DNA from: Candidatus Omnitrophota bacterium
GTDB taxonomy: Bacteria > Omnitrophota > Gorgyraeia > 2-02-FULL-51-18
Length of the DNA stretch: 19,472 bases
NCBI GenBank assembly: GCA_016196505.1
Contig: JACPXO010000142.1
Span: forward strand, 1-19,472
Reading direction: 5' to 3'
Below the pieces are notes generated by a model. It was not told the origin of the DNA. It was given only the letters and a program-made list of their open reading frames with translations, and ran no database searches. How positions within the stretch are numbered: position 1 is the stretch's first letter; every line of letters begins with the position of its first letter. Both the position numbers and the translations under genes were made by a program. Below are positions 16,650 through 19,472 of this stretch, piece by piece.

Positions 16650-18104
16650 TTATAATTTGTGTCCCTGAGGCAGGGCCTGGTCGGACACAATATTCACGGT
16701 CATGAAAAACAAGAGATCCGTTTTCTGGACCGTTTTATTCTTAAAATTAAAAAGCATACTCAAAATTGGCAGATCCCCCAAGATCGGTACCTTGGTGTTG
16801 GCTTCCACGGTGTTTTCTCGAATCAATCCTCCAATCGCGATAGTTTGGCCGGATTTGATGCGCACCTGCGTTTTGGCCTCACGGGTCGAAAAACGGGGCG
16901 CTTTGATCTCCGGCGTTAAATCGTCATAACCCAGGAGATTGGTGATCTCCGGGTGAATACTGACCACGATCTCACTCTGATCGTTGATTTGCGGAACGAC
17001 GGATAGGCGGATCCCGAGGTCCCGGTCCTTGTAACCGGTGATCTCCATGCGGCCTGTCGTCGAATTCCTTTCAAAGGTGGGAATGGCGATCACCTCTCCC
17101 ACCAAAATCTTCGCTTCCTGATTGTTCAGCGTCGTGACATGCGGCTCGGAAAGAACCTTGGTGTTGTCACGCTGATTCAACATTTCGAGCACGGCTTGAA
17201 ACTGATTGAAATCCAAGGCTCCGAACACAAACTCTTTCTTGTCCGCCACGGGGAAAGAGGTTTGATGGGCATTGTCCGCTGTTGGAAAGTCCTGAACCGT
17301 CGTCGTCGCGGTCGTCGAAGTGGTCCCGACCGGCACAGCGGTTGACTGAGACCCCCGGCCCTCAGGGATAAAATTCCTCAAGGGTTCGGTATAATGCCCC
17401 AGGCGCGGAAAGGGAAGTGTTGTCGGGATCGCGGCCCCGGTCACCGCGACTTTCATATTCCACTTGATCCCCAAACGATCCGCGTCCCCGAGCGTCGTCT
17501 CTATGACCTTGGTTTCGATCAAAACCTGCGGGGTTATCTGATCCAGGCGGGCGATGACCTTCGTCACCTGCTGAAGTATCGTCGGCATGTCGGTCACGAT
17601 CAGCATGTTCGAACGCACATCCGAACGGATCTTACCGCGGTCACTTAAAACATCTTTGACCGCTTTTTCCACCTCGGAGGCCTGCGCGTAATTCAGCACA
17701 TAAACCTCGGTGGACAACTCCTCTTTCTTCAGATTTTCAAGCGTCGTGACGCGGATGATGTTCTCATCGCGGTCATACGCGTAACCATAGGTTTTCAGCA
17801 CCACGTCGAGCGCTTTTTCCCATGGGACATTCACTAAACGGATCGTGACGGAACCCGCCACGTCCTTTCCGGCTACGATATTGACGCCGCTTTTAAGCGA
17901 AAGGATGCGCAGAACGTTTTGAATATCCGCATCCTTAAAATCAATGGTGACATTTCCGGGAGAGGTTTCCGGTTCTACGCTCTCCGGGACTTCCTGAGGC
18001 GCGCTTTCCGGAGGGACAGGGGTATCATCGGCTTGGGAAAACCCGGCCATGAGAAAACACGCGGTGAAAACCGCCGCCAAACGCCTGACTATTTTGATCC
18101 GCAT
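16650..18104 (-). CDS. pilQ: Type IV pilus secretin, PilQ-like, short form
   Basis: The outer-membrane secretin ring through which type IV pili pass. The 484-residue protein has a signal peptide (cleavage near GFSQA, residue 25), a proline/glutamate-rich linker, an N0/STN-type domain (about 50-120, VTIDFKDADIQNVLRILS), an N1 domain (131-190, EVYVLNYAQASEVEKAVKDVLS) and the secretin core from about 191 (QVLIETKVIETT), with the conserved VPILGDLPILSMLF near the C-terminus. The beta-binding AMIN domains of ~700-residue proteobacterial PilQ are absent. A Thr/Ser/Gly-rich stretch sits in the variable part of the core. The ATG at 18104 shares one base with the upstream stop (TGATG), with GGGGA before it. 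A type II secretion GspD is the main alternative; the pilN-pilO-pilP neighbours favour the pilus. Confidence 0.88.
   Translation of the reverse strand: MRIKIVRRLAAVFTACFLMAGFSQADDTPVPPESAPQEVPESVEPETSPGNVTIDFKDADIQNVLRILSLKSGVNIVAGKDVAGSVTIRLVNVPWEKALDVVLKTYGYAYDRDENIIRVTTLENLKKEELSTEVYVLNYAQASEVEKAVKDVLSDRGKIRSDVRSNMLIVTDMPTILQQVTKVIARLDQITPQVLIETKVIETTLGDADRLGIKWNMKVAVTGAAIPTTLPFPRLGHYTEPLRNFIPEGRGSQSTAVPVGTTSTTATTTVQDFPTADNAHQTSFPVADKKEFVFGALDFNQFQAVLEMLNQRDNTKVLSEPHVTTLNNQEAKILVGEVIAIPTFERNSTTGRMEITGYKDRDLGIRLSVVPQINDQSEIVVSIHPEITNLLGYDDLTPEIKAPRFSTREAKTQVRIKSGQTIAIGGLIRENTVEANTKVPILGDLPILSMLFNFKNKTVQKTDLLFFMTVNIVSDQALPQGHKL
16657..16690 (-). repeat. Perfect 8-bp inverted repeat across the pilQ 3' end
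   Basis: TTGTGTCC at 16657-16664 (plus strand) is matched by GGACACAA at 16683-16690, with an 18-base spacer that itself contains CAGG/CCTG halves. It covers the last ten or so codons of pilQ and ends 4 bases before the stop codon. In mRNA it would form a hairpin of 8 base pairs or more, followed by an A/T-rich stretch. It could protect the 3' end or be a weak first terminator; chance is also possible. Confidence 0.4.
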
Positions 18105-18487
18105 CAATTCCCCTGAGCTGAGTCTTCCTTGTACATCGGCTTAAATCCTTCGATCCCATTCACCGCGAAAACGACCCCGTCAGGCTTGATCCGCACCACC
18201 TTGACGTTGCCCTCTTCATCGCCCTCCTTGAGAAGAGTCCCGCTCACGATGACCACCGAGCCCTTTTTGGGGTCGTAGACTATCCCCTCGATGGTAAGAT
18301 CATCAAGACTGTCGGCGCCCCGAAGCCCGCCGGATTGGCCGCTCGGTCCCGTGATGAGAGGGACGAAGGGGTCTCGCTTGCCATGGTCGTCATACAACGC
18401 TTCCCCTTCGGCAAATCCCTCCCGGGCTAGTGAAATCATAACAAAAGCCGGCAAAAGAATCCACAAAAAGGTACGGGACAATGTCAT
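18104..18487 (-). CDS. pilP: PilP-like periplasmic pilus assembly protein
   Basis: A small exported protein of 127 residues: signal peptide over the first ~26 residues (hydrophobic core LWILLPAFVMISLA, probable cleavage near GFAEG), then a KRDPFVPL motif characteristic of PilP/GspC-type proteins, then one beta-rich domain (DLTIEGIVYDPKKGSVVIVSG, VVRIKPDGVVFAV). PilP links the inner-membrane PilN/PilO complex to the secretin. It is shorter than usual (about 170-180) and has no lipobox cysteine, unlike typical proteobacterial PilP. Its ATG overlaps the pilO stop as ATGA and its stop overlaps the pilQ start, which fits one co-translated assembly module. Identity rests on the RDPF motif plus position. 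Confidence 0.7.
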   Translation of the reverse strand: MTLSRTFLWILLPAFVMISLAREGFAEGEALYDDHGKRDPFVPLITGPSGQSGGLRGADSLDDLTIEGIVYDPKKGSVVIVSGTLLKEGDEEGNVKVVRIKPDGVVFAVNGIEGFKPMYKEDSAQGN

Positions 18488-19134
18488 CGGAAGTTTTTCA
18501 AACCTTCTTTACGATACGCCGTAAGCTCCAGCTCAACCAAATGTTTCTTCGCCTCCTGAGCATTGGGCATGATCTTCATATCGGTTACCCTAACAAACGT
18601 GCCATAGCTTTCCAGACCGGCCAAATATTTCCCTATCGCGTGCGTCCCGCCGAGGGCGCTTACGTTCACGGAAAAAGGCGTGTACGGATTCGCCGTTTTT
18701 GATCTGGCCTTCACCGGATTTTCGGCGGGGCGCATCGTAATGATCTTGACTCCGGCGTCGAGCGCGAGCTTCGAAAGATTTTCAAGAAAAAGCGAGGCCT
18801 CGTGAGGCGCGATAAATTTTTTTTCCGTTTCTTCCAGGCGGTTTTTGGCGCGGGCGTGGGCGGCTTCGATCGACGCTTGATTCGTCCGGTCTTCTTTTAA
18901 ACTTTTGATCTCAAAACTGAGAGCCGGCGCGTCGGATAAGTGGCGCTGGAACACATTCGCCACCGGATGGATCAGGAGCCAATAATCGAAAAAGATGAAG
19001 ACGGCCAGTAAAAAAGCCATGACCATCTGTTTTTCGCGGGGGCTACGCTCACGCAGGAATTTTTTCGCGTATTCCATCGCGAACCGCGCTTTTTCTTTCA
19101 GTTCTTTTTTAACCCCATCGAACCCGCCGGCCAT
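18484..19134 (-). CDS. pilO: PilO-like inner-membrane pilus assembly protein
   Basis: A 216-residue bitopic membrane protein. A basic, helical cytoplasmic region of about 35 residues is followed by one membrane segment at about 37-55 (MVMAFLLAVFIFFDYWLLI), a coiled-coil stretch at about 70-107 (rich in Glu, Lys, Arg and Ala) and a ferredoxin-like periplasmic domain (ASLFLENLSKLALDAGVKII, FSVNVSALGGTHAIGKYLAGLES). This layout is that of PilO/GspM, which pairs with PilN to carry the alignment complex. An ATG at 19134 and a GTG at 19137 are adjacent candidates; the gene follows the pilN-like stop by a few bases. Sequence identity to PilO is weak, so position and architecture carry the call. Confidence 0.75.
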   Translation of the reverse strand: MAGGFDGVKKELKEKARFAMEYAKKFLRERSPREKQMVMAFLLAVFIFFDYWLLIHPVANVFQRHLSDAPALSFEIKSLKEDRTNQASIEAAHARAKNRLEETEKKFIAPHEASLFLENLSKLALDAGVKIITMRPAENPVKARSKTANPYTPFSVNVSALGGTHAIGKYLAGLESYGTFVRVTDMKIMPNAQEAKKHLVELELTAYRKEGLKNFR

Positions 19135-19140
19135 CACGCT

Positions 19141-19472
19141 TTAGACTCTCCCCTTTTTAAACGTACAACGCACCACAAAATCATAGACATCCACGTCTTT
19201 CAGTTTCTTCTGGCTCAAGTGCCCCAATTCGATCTCGTCGAAAAGTTCCGTGAACACCGGGTTTTTCTTCAATTCCTTCATGAAGCGCCCGATGAACGCC
19301 GACTCCTCCCCCCGGCCGACCGCGCTGCCCTCGATCAGCAGGACGCGCGTATCTTTCTCGCTCTCCGTGGAAAGGCGCGTGAGCCATACGCCTTTGGTGA
19401 CCGAATCCGTAAGCGCGCTCAGAAGTTTTGACCAGTAGAAGCCGCGCCCCATGACGTCCTCGGCGTCTTTCA
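19141..19472 (-). CDS. pilN: PilN-like fimbrial assembly protein, C-terminal part (cut by window edge)
   Basis: Only the last 110 codons are in the window; the frame is open to the right edge. The block WSKLLSALTDSVTKGVWLTRLST is typical of the start of the PilN/GspL-type periplasmic ferredoxin-like domain, followed by LLIEGSAVGRGEESAFIGRFMKELKKNPVF, where PilN proteins have a GxA..E..I..F..L pattern. PilN spans the inner membrane and partners PilO and PilM; its membrane segment and the PilM-binding N-terminus lie outside the window. Placement directly before pilO, pilP and pilQ supports the call. Confidence 0.8.
   Translation of the reverse strand, partial: KDAEDVMGRGFYWSKLLSALTDSVTKGVWLTRLSTESEKDTRVLLIEGSAVGRGEESAFIGRFMKELKKNPVFTELFDEIELGHLSQKKLKDVDVYDFVVRCTFKKGRV

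Overview
The window is a densely packed bacterial chromosome segment, with every recognisable gene on the minus strand. Read in transcription order (right to left) it holds: the end of a type IV pilus cluster (pilN-pilO-pilP-pilQ-like, 19472-16650); a housekeeping run of RNase G, L21, L27, Obg, ProB, ProA, NadD, RsfS, ArgS and a short Mfd (16534-6713); then two parvulin-type periplasmic foldases, PdxA, KsgA, a cation exchanger, an unrecognised membrane-anchored protein and the start of UvrA (6643-1). There are no tRNA or rRNA genes, CRISPR arrays, insertion sequences or phage genes that I can see, and no gene-free stretch above 300 bases. The longest gap, about 115 bases at 16535-16649, holds a terminator.

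The organism is a diderm bacterium: it has a pilus secretin, a SurA-like periplasmic chaperone and a lipoprotein foldase. GC content looks moderately high (mid-50s %, by eye). The gene orders rplU-rpmA-obg-proB-proA-nadD-rsfS and surA-pdxA-ksgA are known from Proteobacteria, but the proteins are fairly divergent. An uncultured diderm lineage such as Omnitrophota is a guess, not something the sequence proves.

Transcription probably falls into three blocks. The pilus block ends at a good intrinsic terminator (16558-16588). The rng-to-mfd block is tied together by start/stop overlaps (ATGA at proB/obg and proA/proB, GTGA at argS/rsfS). A clear sigma70-type promoter (TTGCAA, 17-base spacer, TATAGT; 6699-6671) starts the foldase-to-uvrA block just after mfd.

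The most interesting item is the Mfd homologue. It is 634 residues instead of about 1,100. It keeps the UvrA-binding D2 module, the CarD-like RNA-polymerase-interaction domain and the translocase, but lacks D1a, D1b, D3 and the autoinhibitory C-terminal D7. Second is rsfS: its conserved N-terminal helix lies upstream of the first ATG, and the only well-placed start behind a strong Shine-Dalgarno is an AUC codon.
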